Positions 1-9,302 of a stretch of DNA of 64,000 nucleotides are shown one piece after another. How positions within the stretch are numbered: position 1 is the stretch's first letter; each line of letters opens with the position of its first letter. The notes below the pieces were generated by a model. The model did no database searches. It was not told the origin of the DNA and worked only from the letters and a program-made list of their open reading frames with translations. The DNA comes from Methylomusa anaerophila (lineage in GTDB: Bacteria > Bacillota > Negativicutes > Sporomusales > Sporomusaceae), in assembly GCF_003966895.1 (NCBI RefSeq), contig NZ_AP018449.1:193424-257423 (forward strand). Reading direction: 5' to 3'. A program made the position numbers and the translations under genes.

Positions 1-397
1 TACTCAATTCACCAATTCCGAGAATAAGAATGAATACAGGAAATATAGCAAAGGGATTTACTTTTTCCAGCAGCCGGAAAAAGGGCAAAAATAATTTTTC
101 TAGGGTTCTAAACATCCCACCCAGCAAAAAGCCTGCCGCTATGCCTACTGCCGCAGCTAAAAACAGGCCAATCGCCGCTCGCTGAAGACTGATTGCCATA
201 TGCTTGGATAACTCACCTTGTATAGCCAACAAATATAGTTTTTCAACTACCGAAAAAAATGTGGGAATAATTGTTTTATCCAACACGCCGTATCTCGGCA
301 GCACTTCCCAAGCGACAAAAAACAATATCACCGGTAAGTTGCTGCCAAAGATAAAGTTTCTGATTTGGACTAACGCCTTTACCAATCCATTACTCAT
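1..397 (-). CDS. SsuC/TauC-type ABC permease, partial (C-terminus beyond window)
   Basis: An open minus-strand frame starts at an ATG (395-397) and runs off the window without a stop. The translation (MSNGLVKALV..., then a segment like VAWEVLPRYGVLD) matches the N-terminal half of the other SsuC-like permeases here, including the WEVLPR segment, SLQRA and FPVFILILGIGE. The family forms the membrane channel of sulfonate/taurine/nitrate-type importers. It follows another permease with a 35-bp gap, so the two probably form a heterodimeric channel under the leader at 1283-1350. Substrate unknown. Confidence 0.8.
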   Translation of the reverse strand, partial: MSNGLVKALVQIRNFIFGSNLPVILFFVAWEVLPRYGVLDKTIIPTFFSVVEKLYLLAIQGELSKHMAISLQRAAIGLFLAAAVGIAAGFLLGGMFRTLEKLFLPFFRLLEKVNPFAIFPVFILILGIGELS

Positions 398-432
398 ATT
401 TTCACCCACTAAATAATAAAACTCAAACAAGT

Positions 433-1221
433 TTAATTGGTCGATTCCGGTTCAGTTTCCCGCCAGGTAATGAGAGTATTCTCAAGCCATACCAGAAAAT
501 AATTGATAATAAGGCCAATAACGGCTATGGCGAGGATTCCCAAATAAAGCCTGGGTATCTGCCAGTTATCCTCTGAATTCCGGATCAGCCAGCCCAGACC
601 CATATTGGCGCCAAGCCATTCAGCCCCAATCAACAGCATAAACGCCATCGTGGTCCCGGTTCTGATACCTGTAAAAATTTGCATAGCCGCTCCCGGAAGA
701 AAAACCTTGAAGAACATGGAGAATCCGTTTACCCCCATGGCCTTGGCACATTTAATCACCAGCGGATCAACCTGCTTTACCCCCTCCATAGTAGTGAATA
801 AAATCGGCCAAAAGGAAGCCCAGAATATGATGCTGTATTTTCCCCCCTCCCCCACTCCGAACAAAATAAGAAATAGCGGCAAAAGGGTCATGGTGTTGAT
901 TTGGGCACATAGATTCATGAACGGCTCAAAATATTTGGCAACCTTGGGCAGCCACCCCCCTAAGATAAAACCCAAGGGAAGTCCAATGATAATTGATATG
1001 AATAAACCGATAAAGACTCTTTCCAGGCTCACCGCTATGTGCACATACATGTCGCCATTTTTCACCAGTACCCACCCTGCTTCCAGCACTTTGGAAACCG
1101 GCGGAATAAATTTGGGATTGGCCCAACCGATAACGGGTGCTACCTGCCATAATAGAAAGAACAAAACAATAAGATAGTAACTGATAAATTGGTCGTTTAT
1201 TTTACGCACCCAATTGAGCAT
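433..1221 (-). CDS. SsuC/TauC-type ABC transporter permease
   Basis: About 262 residues of integral membrane protein. It has the binding-protein-dependent permease fold and an EAA-type cytoplasmic loop region (MEGVKQVDPLVIKCAKAMG). The frame is open from 1245, but AAGGAAGG nine bases before the ATG at 1221 selects that start. It is first in a minus-strand operon with a second permease (1-397). No ATP-binding subunit lies nearby, so an ATPase is needed from outside the window or from another system. The substrate is not shown; SsuC/TauC relatives import sulfonates, and others import nitrate or pyrimidine precursors. Regulated by the leader/terminator at 1283-1350. Confidence 0.88.
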   Translation of the reverse strand: MLNWVRKINDQFISYYLIVLFFLLWQVAPVIGWANPKFIPPVSKVLEAGWVLVKNGDMYVHIAVSLERVFIGLFISIIIGLPLGFILGGWLPKVAKYFEPFMNLCAQINTMTLLPLFLILFGVGEGGKYSIIFWASFWPILFTTMEGVKQVDPLVIKCAKAMGVNGFSMFFKVFLPGAAMQIFTGIRTGTTMAFMLLIGAEWLGANMGLGWLIRNSEDNWQIPRLYLGILAIAVIGLIINYFLVWLENTLITWRETEPESTN

Positions 1222-1282
1222 GAATTTCAACCTTCCTTCTGACAATTCCCGGCCTAAACAATATCACTTCCTTCCAAACAGC

Positions 1283-1350
1283 AAAAAGAGACCAAGGCTG
1301 TTTTCCAAAAAAACAGTTCCTTAGCCTCCAGTGTGATAACCGGTCAGCAT
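1283..1350 (-). promoter_or_regulatory. Candidate attenuator leader, copy 1
   Basis: Read on the minus strand: CTGA, stem CCGGT/ACTGG, AGGC, then a terminator hairpin (GGCTAAGG pairing with CCTTGG-type sequence) and a T-rich run. A promoter TTTACA (1421-1426) with 17-bp spacing to TATAAT (1398-1403) lies upstream. The permease gene at 1221 follows. Same architecture as 15 other elements in the window. Confidence 0.7.
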
Positions 1351-1627
1351 CCGTTATTAATTTAACGATTCAATAACTATAATAAAAGCTTAGTTGTATT
1401 ATAAATCATACAAATTTTCTTGTAAAGCATTTATCAAACCACAGTTTTTGTCCTTGGAGCAGCGCTTTTTTCTCAATTTTCCCGGAATACGTAAAATACC
1501 GGTCCCGCAGGATATTGACAAGACATTAGATATCATATATTCTATTAACTGTAGGAATTATTACTAAATTATAAAAATAAGCTTTTTGCACATTGTTACC
1601 CGCTACGTGAATAACTGCATAAAACTT

Positions 1628-1687
1628 AACTGACTTAAGAAATGAAGAGGTTAAGCCACAATAGGGTGGTTTAGCCTCTTTTCTTTA
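1628..1687 (+). promoter_or_regulatory. Candidate attenuator leader, copy 2 (plus strand)
   Basis: Plus-strand copy: CTGA at 1630, short stem CTT/AAG, AGGT, then a strong terminator hairpin (GAGGTTAAGCCAC pairing with GTGGTTTAGCCTC) ending in T-rich sequence. It precedes the plus-strand nitrogenase-like pair at 1805-4733, so the element flips with the gene it faces. The first stem is weaker than in other copies. Confidence 0.6.
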
Positions 1688-1804
1688 TTGTAACAAGCAA
1701 AATTAGCATTGCCCCTGTCCTGCAAACTGCCAATTCATTATTTATTTTTCCTGGTTCATTTGGGTCTGAGTCTTAAAAAACCATCACAATTAGGAGGTTA
1801 TCAA

Positions 1805-3145
1805 GTGACTACTTTCATCGAACGCGCGAAATCCACCTGCGCTCTTGGCGGTGCAATTGTTACCGTATCGGCCCTGCCGAAAGCAATTCCCATCGTTCAT
1901 GGCTCGGGAGGTTGCGCGACCATGTTGTCAGGTACGTATAACTCGGCAAGCGGCTACAAGGGTTCCGGGTATTGCAGCGGCCATATGACACCCACCTCGA
2001 ATGTTGTCGAAAGAGACATCGTTTTCGGCGGCGAAGAGCGGTTGGAGGAGCAGATTGCCAACACCATCAAAATAATAGACGGCGACCTTTACTTTGTGGT
2101 TTCCGGCTGCCAGGTCGAAATCATCGGCGATGATATCATAGGCGTGGCCCGCCGTTTTAAAAACGGAGTGGCGCCTGTTCTTGCGGCGAATACGCCGGGC
2201 TTTTTGGGCAACGGTTTTAAAGGGTATGAAGCGGTGTTGAGCACCCTGGCATCCGAGTTTGTTGAACCCAAGGCGGTAAAGGATGAAAAGGCCGTTACTA
2301 TATTAGGGATTATGCCTGGCCAGGACGTCTTTTACCGGGGTAATATCCGTGGAATCAAAAGGTTGTTAAAACGGTTGGGCCTAAAGGTCAATACCTTCTT
2401 TGGCGATGGAGAAACCATCGAGAATATAAAAAATTACGGGGATGCCGCCCTGACAATTGTATTTTCCGATAAATACGGCATTGATACCGCCAGGGTTTTC
2501 GAAGAAAAGCATGATATCCCTTATATTACCGCCGATCTCCCCATTGGCGAAACGAGAACCGATGCGTTTTTACATAAGATCGGCGAACGGCTGGGAATTG
2601 ATCCGGCGGCAATCAAAGCGCTTATTGCTGAGGAAAAACGGTATTATTACAGCTATATCGAAAGGTTTCTGGATATCTACGGTGACATAGACCTGCAGAG
2701 ATATGCAATTGTTTCCGCCGATATCAACTATGCATTTTCACTGACAAGCTATCTGGCCGACGATTTGGGCTGGGTCCCGCATCTCGTTGTCATCAACGAA
2801 GATTTAGATGATTTGAACAAAAAGAAATATGAACTAAAATTTGATAAGTTAGGTTCGGAAACCAAACCAAAAGTGATATTTGAGCAACACGCCGGGCAGC
2901 TTCTCAATCATATCCGGCAGAGCTGGAAGTACAACTCCAACGATAAATATTATGATGCTCTCAGTCCGGCTTTCCTTGTGGGCAGCAGCCTCGAAGCCAG
3001 TACAGCGCAGAAGATCGGAGCGGCATTCCTTCCCGTTTCATTCCCGGTCACCAACCGGGCTGTTTTGGACAGAGGATACACAGGATACAGAGGCGGCTTG
3101 ACACTTGCTGAAGACCTTATCTCAGCACTAGTCAGCAATCGATAA
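1805..3145 (+). CDS. Nitrogenase-like component 1, NifK-type subunit
   Basis: About 446 residues of the nitrogenase component-1/oxidoreductase superfamily (NifK, NifE/N, BchB/N, CfbD relatives). The three cysteine contexts expected for a P-cluster-type or [4Fe-4S] cluster at the subunit interface are visible: STCALGG near residue 10, GSGGCAT near 38 and SGCQVEIIGDD near 100. The frame is open from 1709, but AGGAGG seven bases before the GTG at 1805 sets the start. The NifD-like partner follows after 16 bp. Unlike the other two pairs, K precedes D here. With no NifH in the window, the electron-donating ATPase must be elsewhere or of another type. Substrate unknown; methylthio-alkane reductase is a characterised relative of this broad group. 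Confidence 0.88.
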   Translation: MTTFIERAKSTCALGGAIVTVSALPKAIPIVHGSGGCATMLSGTYNSASGYKGSGYCSGHMTPTSNVVERDIVFGGEERLEEQIANTIKIIDGDLYFVVSGCQVEIIGDDIIGVARRFKNGVAPVLAANTPGFLGNGFKGYEAVLSTLASEFVEPKAVKDEKAVTILGIMPGQDVFYRGNIRGIKRLLKRLGLKVNTFFGDGETIENIKNYGDAALTIVFSDKYGIDTARVFEEKHDIPYITADLPIGETRTDAFLHKIGERLGIDPAAIKALIAEEKRYYYSYIERFLDIYGDIDLQRYAIVSADINYAFSLTSYLADDLGWVPHLVVINEDLDDLNKKKYELKFDKLGSETKPKVIFEQHAGQLLNHIRQSWKYNSNDKYYDALSPAFLVGSSLEASTAQKIGAAFLPVSFPVTNRAVLDRGYTGYRGGLTLAEDLISALVSNR

Positions 3146-3161
3146 ATAAGGAGGTATTACC

Positions 3162-4733
3162 ATGTCTAAATTGACCGAAGATCTTACTTATGACTATTTA
3201 TCAGCCGAGGCCGCGCCTACCCGGGAAGAACGGATCGGTGCCTGCAACGCATTTGGCGGTTCCTGTCAAAGTCTAAAAGTTGGCATGGGGCAGGGTTGCA
3301 CCAAGTATAACAGCAGAAAGTTTGCCCAGGGCGGCGGTTGCCAGTTAAGCCTGGCTTTAGGGATCGTCAGGAGTTTCCAGAACTCGGTAACCATCATTCA
3401 TGGTCCCCTTGGCTGCGCTTCCACTAACCTAAGTGTGGCCGGGGTGACCAAAACAGCGCGGATACTAAAGCAAAAACAAGGGACCGATAATGTCTGGATA
3501 CACACTAATCTGGATGAAAATGATGTAATTGCCGGCGGCATTGACAAATTGCGCCAGGCGATCTTGTATGCGGAAAAGGAATATCGCCCGGATGCCATTA
3601 TCATCGGCAATAGCTGCGTGCCCGGCATTATAGGCGATGATATCGACACCCTGCTGGATGAGCTCGACGGGCAGATTGCGGCCAAAGTTGTGCCTGTTCA
3701 CTGTGAAGGGTTTAAAAGCAAGTTTGTCGCTACCGGCTACGACTCCGCCTATCATGGAGTACTAAAGAAATTGGTTGATCCGGTTAAAAAATATGACAAA
3801 GTAATTCCGGACGAGGTTGCGGATGCCCGCGAAAAATATATCCTCAGCAAGACTGTGAATCTTTTAAATGTTGGTTCCACCAGCTATGGTGATGAAGTTG
3901 AGTTGTCCAGGCTGCTCCAGGCCCTGGGTCTGAATGTCCGGGTATTGCCTTTGTATGCCAGCATTGATGAAATATCGCGTATCGGCGAAGCGGCGCTGAA
4001 CATCAGCATTTGCGCGACGCACGATGATTATCTCACCGGTCACCTGAAAGAGCGTTTCGGTACAGAATATGTCATTGATACCCTGCCCATCGGCATCAAA
4101 AACACGAATCAGTGGCTGCGTACAATTGCAAAATTCTTCCAACTCGATAGCGAGGTGGAACAACTAATCGCGCTTGAAACAGCGCAGCTTGAAAAAGCTC
4201 TCGAACCCTTTAAAAAAGCCTTTAAAGGCAAAACTGTGTTTGTGGGCGGCGGTGAGACCCGCATCTTTACAACCGCCGAATTTTTTCAGTCATTGGGCAT
4301 GAAGGTTCTGGGACTGAAACCGCACAATTTCGACCGTTTTGCCGTGCCGATGATTGACGATATCGATGACCCGGATGCCGTTATTGACGTTGCCCCGGGA
4401 CAACCGGCGGAAGAATTGAATGTGCTCAACCGGCTCAGGCCCGACCTCTATGTCGGCCATACGGGCGCACACGCCTGGGTGACGAAACTGGGCATTCCCA
4501 CCGTTCCACTTTTCGGGCAGTCGTTTAACTATATGGGCTATTCAGGCGCATTTGAGTTGGCCAGAAAAGCGGCGAAAAAGCTTAAAAATACTTCCTTTTC
4601 CAAAAAAATATCGGCCAATGTACTGCTGCCGTTTCGGCCGGAATGGTATGAAAGCAATCCGTTCGACAATATCAAAGAGTTCGACAATATCGACAATATC
4701 AAAGAGGCACATATCAAAGAGGCGCAGGGTTGA
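3162..4733 (+). CDS. Nitrogenase-like component 1, NifD-type subunit
   Basis: 523 residues with a NifD-like fold. Cluster cysteines are visible in GGGCQLSLAL, HGPLGCAS and GNSCVPGIIGDD, followed by the NifD hallmark HCEGFKSK. A cysteine in ISICATHDDYL lies about where NifD places its cofactor Cys. No obvious equivalent of the cofactor His is seen in the C-terminal segment (GQSFNYMGYSGAF). The N-terminus carries further cysteines (GACNAFGGSC, GQGC), unusual for NifD. The C-terminal tail contains short repeats (FDNIKE, IDNIKE, HIKE) suggesting repeat expansion. Start ATG with AAGGAGG. It forms an operon with the K-type gene upstream and is followed by a terminator at 4849-4887. Confidence 0.9.
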   Translation: MSKLTEDLTYDYLSAEAAPTREERIGACNAFGGSCQSLKVGMGQGCTKYNSRKFAQGGGCQLSLALGIVRSFQNSVTIIHGPLGCASTNLSVAGVTKTARILKQKQGTDNVWIHTNLDENDVIAGGIDKLRQAILYAEKEYRPDAIIIGNSCVPGIIGDDIDTLLDELDGQIAAKVVPVHCEGFKSKFVATGYDSAYHGVLKKLVDPVKKYDKVIPDEVADAREKYILSKTVNLLNVGSTSYGDEVELSRLLQALGLNVRVLPLYASIDEISRIGEAALNISICATHDDYLTGHLKERFGTEYVIDTLPIGIKNTNQWLRTIAKFFQLDSEVEQLIALETAQLEKALEPFKKAFKGKTVFVGGGETRIFTTAEFFQSLGMKVLGLKPHNFDRFAVPMIDDIDDPDAVIDVAPGQPAEELNVLNRLRPDLYVGHTGAHAWVTKLGIPTVPLFGQSFNYMGYSGAFELARKAAKKLKNTSFSKKISANVLLPFRPEWYESNPFDNIKEFDNIDNIKEAHIKEAQG

Positions 4734-4848
4734 CACAAAGATATCTATATCTCGCGCGGTCGGAGTGCTTCCGGCTATGGGTGAAGGGTATCTGTGGTAT
4801 CTGTAAGGAAGAAAACAAAATACTGGTAAACCGGTAATTGGACGCAAA

Positions 4849-4887
4849 AGAGGAACGCCTGGATGATGTGGGCGTTCCTCTTTATTT
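4849..4887. terminator. Intrinsic terminator, probably bidirectional
   Basis: The hairpin AGAGGAACGCC / GGCGTTCCTCT with a T-run lies between the convergent ends of the NifD-like gene (plus) and the binding-protein gene (minus). Confidence 0.7.
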
Positions 4888-4904
4888 CATTTCCAATGAA
4901 TTGC

Positions 4905-5921
4905 TTATTTTTTTGCAAACGGATTGAATTCGTTGGTATAAATCTGATCGGGCTTGATGCCGGGCTTAATTTCGCCAAATTCCGTTAACAGGTCGATCCA
5001 CACTGTTACTGATTCCTCCGTTATGATTCCATCGGGAGCAAAATAACGTGGTTTTATCTGTTTCGGATCTACGTTGGCTCTCTTGGCGGTAATTTCAGTA
5101 GCTTTCTGCATGTTGGCATTCTGCCAGTTGATGGTTTTCGCCATGGCAGTGACAAAACGTCTTACTACGTCAGGCTTTTCTTTGATAAACTTTTCAGTGA
5201 AATACAAGGGCGTCCCGCCGGCTTTGGTGCCCCAGGGCTCAAAATCGCTGAACAGGTAATTAAATTCTTTACTCTGCCTGAGTTCGGCGGGCAGTTGCCG
5301 GCTAAATCCGGCCACGTCAACTTCACCCTGGCGCAAGGCTTGTTCCATCAGCGTATCGGGCATGATGATAATCTCAATTTTGCCGCGCGGGTCTTTTATG
5401 CCGCCGGTACGCATATATCCGTACGGTATATACTCATTGCAGCCGCCGTAAGTAGCTATGCCTATTTTTTTGCCCACCATGTCTTGCGGGCCTTTTACCG
5501 GGCTGTCTTTCAGCGTTATATACGTGTGGTGCGGTATCTCTTCCGTGGTTTCCGACTGGGCCACCACCGCCTTTATCTTGGCGCCGGCGGAAATCCCGGC
5601 AATGGTCCGGTTGACATGAGCGCCGCCCACATCAATTTTCCCGGCGACAACGGAAGCAACCAGCTGTCCGCTTGGCACCTGCCCGACATACTCCAATTTT
5701 ATACCCTGTTCCGCAAAATAACCCAGTTCCTCGCCAACCCAGTAGAGTACGGTTGAGGTAGCATCGGCGACGGGAGTCGGTACCCGTATAACATCATACT
5801 TTTTCCCATCGCCGGCCGTTGCCGTATCCTTCTTCTGTTCCTTGGAGCATCCAACCGCAAATACCAAGGCCAGCGCCAGCAGTGCAGCCATTATCCGCCT
5901 AACAGCAGTTGTTATTTTCAT
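4905..5921 (-). CDS. SsuA/NMT1-type substrate-binding lipoprotein
   Basis: 338 residues. A lipoprotein signal peptide with lipobox (FAVGC near residue 25) anchors it outside the membrane. The body is an SsuA/NMT1-type periplasmic-binding fold (VIRVPTPVADATSTVLYWVG, later YGGCNEYIPYGY) and ends with the YTNEFNP signature shared by all binding proteins in this window. It is the last gene of the operon running from the permeases at 13126 through the double-cubane-type genes, 35 bp after the preceding stop. Its position suggests it captures the substrate or a precursor for those reductases. Ligand unknown. Confidence 0.88.
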   Translation of the reverse strand: MKITTAVRRIMAALLALALVFAVGCSKEQKKDTATAGDGKKYDVIRVPTPVADATSTVLYWVGEELGYFAEQGIKLEYVGQVPSGQLVASVVAGKIDVGGAHVNRTIAGISAGAKIKAVVAQSETTEEIPHHTYITLKDSPVKGPQDMVGKKIGIATYGGCNEYIPYGYMRTGGIKDPRGKIEIIIMPDTLMEQALRQGEVDVAGFSRQLPAELRQSKEFNYLFSDFEPWGTKAGGTPLYFTEKFIKEKPDVVRRFVTAMAKTINWQNANMQKATEITAKRANVDPKQIKPRYFAPDGIITEESVTVWIDLLTEFGEIKPGIKPDQIYTNEFNPFAKK

Positions 5922-5956
5922 TCATACCGGCCCCCTAATTAATTCACTACAGCCGC

Positions 5957-7168
5957 CTAAGAAAGCATTTCAACAAAAGCTTTTACCCGGGTAATTACCT
6001 GGCCGGTTGGCGCACCGGTCTGGAATGATCCCTCCAGATTAATGCTGGGTATTCCTTTTGCATGGAAATATTTTCGCCACATCTCCCGGTCGACGCTGGC
6101 GAAGGAACAGCCGATATAACCGTAAAGGATGAGACCGCGGGCATTCAGTTTGTCAACTTCGTGCTCAAGCACATTCCGGGCATACACGCCAGCGCCGGCG
6201 CCGGCATTGTCATATACCCACCTGGCCAAGGACTCTACCGGCGGCACATCCTCCCGGTACAGTTTAAAGGGAACGCTGCGCAACCCCAAGAGGGCGCCGC
6301 CGGCTTGGTCAATGGCTTCATAAATGCCGAATTCCTGGCCGGTTCCCCCGGCCCAGACCAAGGGTATGACCTTCTTTAACTCCTTTTCATCGACCGGTTT
6401 ATTTTCCAGTTCCTCAATCAGCAAATCAATGGCCGCTTCATATTCTTCCGGCTTGCCGAAATAATTGTTCAAGCCGATATTCAGCATTACAATGGTAGCC
6501 AGGCTGCGCACATAGAAAGGATGCTTCCGCCGCAATTCCAGAACTGTCTTCAGTTTATTCAGCAGGCGGTTTTTTCTTTGAATTTCCCTTATCAACTTGT
6601 CTTCGTCAATCTTCCTACTGCCGGTAAGCCATTCGGCCACGTCATAAATTTCATCAACAAGAAACTGGATCAATTTTTCCAAACGTTTGCCTTCCACGGT
6701 CGGCCCGCGGTAAACAACATCATTGTTGTACACGTCATAGCCTTCCCGTTTCATGATCTCCCAGGCCAGATTGTACGGCTCGCAGGCTGAACTATTGCCG
6801 AGAATGCGGTTTATGGTAGAGGTGTTGCGGCGCAAATGCCATTGCCCTACCGTGCATTTTACCATTGAGCAGGTTTCCACCGGAAACTGATAGTAGTCTT
6901 CGGCTATCTGCATTGCTTCCTTGTCGCTTAGCCTTCCCATCTCGCCATAAGCCACCGGAATAGTATCGCAAGCATAGATCAAGGGCACTTGCCAACCGAC
7001 ACCGCCGGACCAAATTGCCTTCGTTTTCCCTTCCTTGTAGGCTTTTTCAGCATCAGGTATGTAGGATTCAGAAAGGTTCAATATTTTGTTGATTGCAGGC
7101 GAATAATGGTGAACCTGCCGGCAATGCTCATAATAATCCCGCTGACTTTGAATGTCCTCAATATCCAT
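5957..7168 (-). CDS. 2-hydroxyacyl-CoA dehydratase D-type / double-cubane cluster protein, copy A
   Basis: 403 residues of the HgdB/BcrB-like family. Its members carry Fe-S clusters and receive electrons from an ASKHA ATPase. Cysteines are visible at about 67, 100, 105 and 129 (IYACDT, ETCSMVKC, SSACEP) and in GYIGCSFAS near the end. Its length and single-gene homodimer-like layout fit the double-cubane cluster proteins better than the two-subunit acyl-CoA dehydratases, and no CoA-metabolism genes are adjacent. It is a near-duplicate of 8091-9302 (about 85-90% identical by eye; the first 100 residues differ most). The activator 7185-8054 is encoded just upstream. Family level is sure; the double-cubane assignment is inferred. 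Confidence 0.8.
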   Translation of the reverse strand: MDIEDIQSQRDYYEHCRQVHHYSPAINKILNLSESYIPDAEKAYKEGKTKAIWSGGVGWQVPLIYACDTIPVAYGEMGRLSDKEAMQIAEDYYQFPVETCSMVKCTVGQWHLRRNTSTINRILGNSSACEPYNLAWEIMKREGYDVYNNDVVYRGPTVEGKRLEKLIQFLVDEIYDVAEWLTGSRKIDEDKLIREIQRKNRLLNKLKTVLELRRKHPFYVRSLATIVMLNIGLNNYFGKPEEYEAAIDLLIEELENKPVDEKELKKVIPLVWAGGTGQEFGIYEAIDQAGGALLGLRSVPFKLYREDVPPVESLARWVYDNAGAGAGVYARNVLEHEVDKLNARGLILYGYIGCSFASVDREMWRKYFHAKGIPSINLEGSFQTGAPTGQVITRVKAFVEMLS

Positions 7169-7184
7169 AGTAACAAGTACCTCC

Positions 7185-8054
7185 CTAACTGGCTAATCCT
7201 TCTTTTTCCGACCGGTCGGCCGCGACGGTCTTCTGGGCGATAACCGCCGCTCCGAGCGCCCCGGCATAAATAGCATCCAGTTTGACTACACTGAACGGAT
7301 GGTCCAATACTTCTTCCAGCGCCTTTTTCATGCCCCTATTGTTGGAAACCCCGCCGGAGAATACCAGATCGGCTTCCAAGCCAATCCGGTTGAAGAGGTT
7401 TTTTACGCGGCGGGCGGTGGCAATGTGGATGCCGGCCGCTATGTCGGCCCTTTTTTCGCCCTTGGCTTTTAACGAAATAACCTCCGACTCGGCGAATACT
7501 ACGCACTGGCTGCTGATATCCGACGGTTTGGTGGCTTTCAACGCTTCATCACCCAACTGTTCGGTAGTCAAATCCAGCAATCCGGCTACTTTCTCCAAAA
7601 ACCGGCCGGTACCGGCGGCGCATTTGTCATTCATGATAAATTCCACTACTTTGCCGGTTTTCGGATCCACCCGGATGGCTTTGGAATCTTGCCCGCCGAT
7701 ATCCACGATGGAACGGACTTTCGCATTCAACGCATGGGCCCCCATGGCATGGCAGGATATTTCCGTTACAATTTTGTTCTTAATACCACCAAAATTCAGA
7801 GCGATACGGCCGTAACCCGTGCCAACAATATAGACAATATCCGAATGCTGCAGACCGGACTGTTTTAATAACTTCTCAAACAGCTTATCGGCAGTTTGCT
7901 GGGCAAATACGGCGGTGGGGGTAATCGCCGTGTACAATTCCCCCTCGTGAAAAAGCACGGCTTTGCCTGTCCGCGATCCGATATCAATGCCGATAACCTT
8001 GTCGCTGGTTATGGTGGAGCCTACCTTTTTGTCAAGTATTTCTTCTATTTTCAT
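7185..8054 (-). CDS. ASKHA activator ATPase (HgdC / double-cubane reductase type)
   Basis: 289 residues. The N-terminal phosphate loop GIDIGSRTGKAV and internal GGQDSKAI mark the acetate kinase/sugar kinase/Hsc70/actin fold. The two cysteines that hold the inter-subunit [4Fe-4S] cluster in this family sit in NDKCAAGTGRFLE and SSQCVVFAESE. Such homodimers hydrolyse ATP to push one low-potential electron onto a dehydratase or double-cubane partner. It lies between the two dehydratase-like copies (8091-9302 upstream, 5957-7168 downstream), the probable electron acceptors. Start ATG with AAGGAG. Since nifH is absent here, it is the only ATP-driven reductase type in the window, alone and in the fusion at 9271-11316. 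Confidence 0.88.
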   Translation of the reverse strand: MKIEEILDKKVGSTITSDKVIGIDIGSRTGKAVLFHEGELYTAITPTAVFAQQTADKLFEKLLKQSGLQHSDIVYIVGTGYGRIALNFGGIKNKIVTEISCHAMGAHALNAKVRSIVDIGGQDSKAIRVDPKTGKVVEFIMNDKCAAGTGRFLEKVAGLLDLTTEQLGDEALKATKPSDISSQCVVFAESEVISLKAKGEKRADIAAGIHIATARRVKNLFNRIGLEADLVFSGGVSNNRGMKKALEEVLDHPFSVVKLDAIYAGALGAAVIAQKTVAADRSEKEGLAS

Positions 8055-8090
8055 AGTAATCCACTCCTTGTCTCTTTTAAAGATACCTTT

Positions 8091-9302
8091 TTAAGAAAGC
8101 ATTTCGACAAAGGCTTTTACCCGGGTTATCACCTGGCCGGTCGGCGCCCCTGTCTGGAATGATCCTTCCAAGTTAATGCTGGCAATGCCTTTTTCATGGA
8201 AATACTTCCGCCACATCTCCCGGTCGACGCTGGCGAAGGAGCAGCCGATATAGCCGTACAGGATAATGCCGCGGGCATTCAGTTTGTCAACTTCCTGCTC
8301 AAGCACGTTGCGGGCGTACACGCCGGCGCCGGCGCCGGCATTGTCGTATACCCATCTGGCCAGCGATTCAACCGGCGGAACATCCTCCCGGTACAATTTA
8401 AACGGAACGCTGCGCAACCCTAACAGGGCGCCGCCGGCTTGATCGATGGCTTCATAAATGCCGAATTCCTGACCGGTTCCGCCGGCCCAGACCAAGGGTA
8501 TGACACTCTGTAGCTCCGCTTCATCCACCGGTCTATTTTCCAGTTCCTCAATGAGCAAATCAATGGCCGCCTCAAATTCTTCCGGCTTGCCGAAGTAATT
8601 GTTCAAACCGATATTCAGCATCACAATGGTAGCCAGGCTGCGCACATAGAACGGATGTTTCCGCCGTAATTCCAGAACTGTCTTCAGTTTGTTCAGCAGA
8701 CGGTTCTTTCTTTTAATTTCTTCTGTTAATTTGTCTTCATCAATTTTCTTGCTGCCGGTAAGCCATTCCGCCACATCGTAAATCTGGCTGACAAAAAACT
8801 TGACCAACTCTTCCAGCCGCTTGCCTTCCACCGTAGGTCCGCGGTACACAACGTCATTGTTGTATACGTCATAGCCTTCCCGCTTCATGATCTCCCAGGC
8901 CAGATTAAACGGCTCGCAGGCTGAACTATTGCCAAGAATGCGGTTTATGGTACTGGTGTTGCGGCGTAAATGCCACTGACCCACCGTGCATTTCACCATT
9001 GAGCAGGTTTCCACCGGAAACTGGTAATAGTCTTCCGCTATCGCCATAGCCTCCTTGTCGCTTAAACGCCCCATTTCACCAAATGCCACCGGAGTAATAC
9101 CGCAAGCATAAATCAGCGGTACTTCCCAGCCATAGCCGCCGGCCCAAATAGCTTGCTTCGCTCCTTCCTTATATGCCTTTTCGGCATCGGGAATGTAAGA
9201 TTCGGAAAGGTCTAATAGCTTATTGACCGCGGGTGAATAACTATGGATCTTTTTGCAATGTTTGATATACTCATGCTGACTTTGAATGTCCTCGATCTCC
9301 AT
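8091..9302 (-). CDS. 2-hydroxyacyl-CoA dehydratase D-type / double-cubane cluster protein, copy B
   Basis: 403 residues, paralogue of 5957-7168 with the same cysteine pattern (ETCSMVKC, SSACEP, GYIGCSFAS). The two differ mainly in the first 100 residues and are nearly identical after that, suggesting a recent tandem duplication or gene conversion. Its start lies 32 bp inside the end of the fusion gene upstream, so translation is probably coupled. The copies could be separate homodimers or the two halves of a heterodimer. Confidence 0.8.
   Translation of the reverse strand: MEIEDIQSQHEYIKHCKKIHSYSPAVNKLLDLSESYIPDAEKAYKEGAKQAIWAGGYGWEVPLIYACGITPVAFGEMGRLSDKEAMAIAEDYYQFPVETCSMVKCTVGQWHLRRNTSTINRILGNSSACEPFNLAWEIMKREGYDVYNNDVVYRGPTVEGKRLEELVKFFVSQIYDVAEWLTGSKKIDEDKLTEEIKRKNRLLNKLKTVLELRRKHPFYVRSLATIVMLNIGLNNYFGKPEEFEAAIDLLIEELENRPVDEAELQSVIPLVWAGGTGQEFGIYEAIDQAGGALLGLRSVPFKLYREDVPPVESLARWVYDNAGAGAGVYARNVLEQEVDKLNARGIILYGYIGCSFASVDREMWRKYFHEKGIASINLEGSFQTGAPTGQVITRVKAFVEMLS

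Noticed and set aside
605-1177. Plus-strand 190-codon frame antisense to the permease gene
   Set aside because: Shadow frame: no ribosome site or family similarity, and the minus-strand permease is clear.
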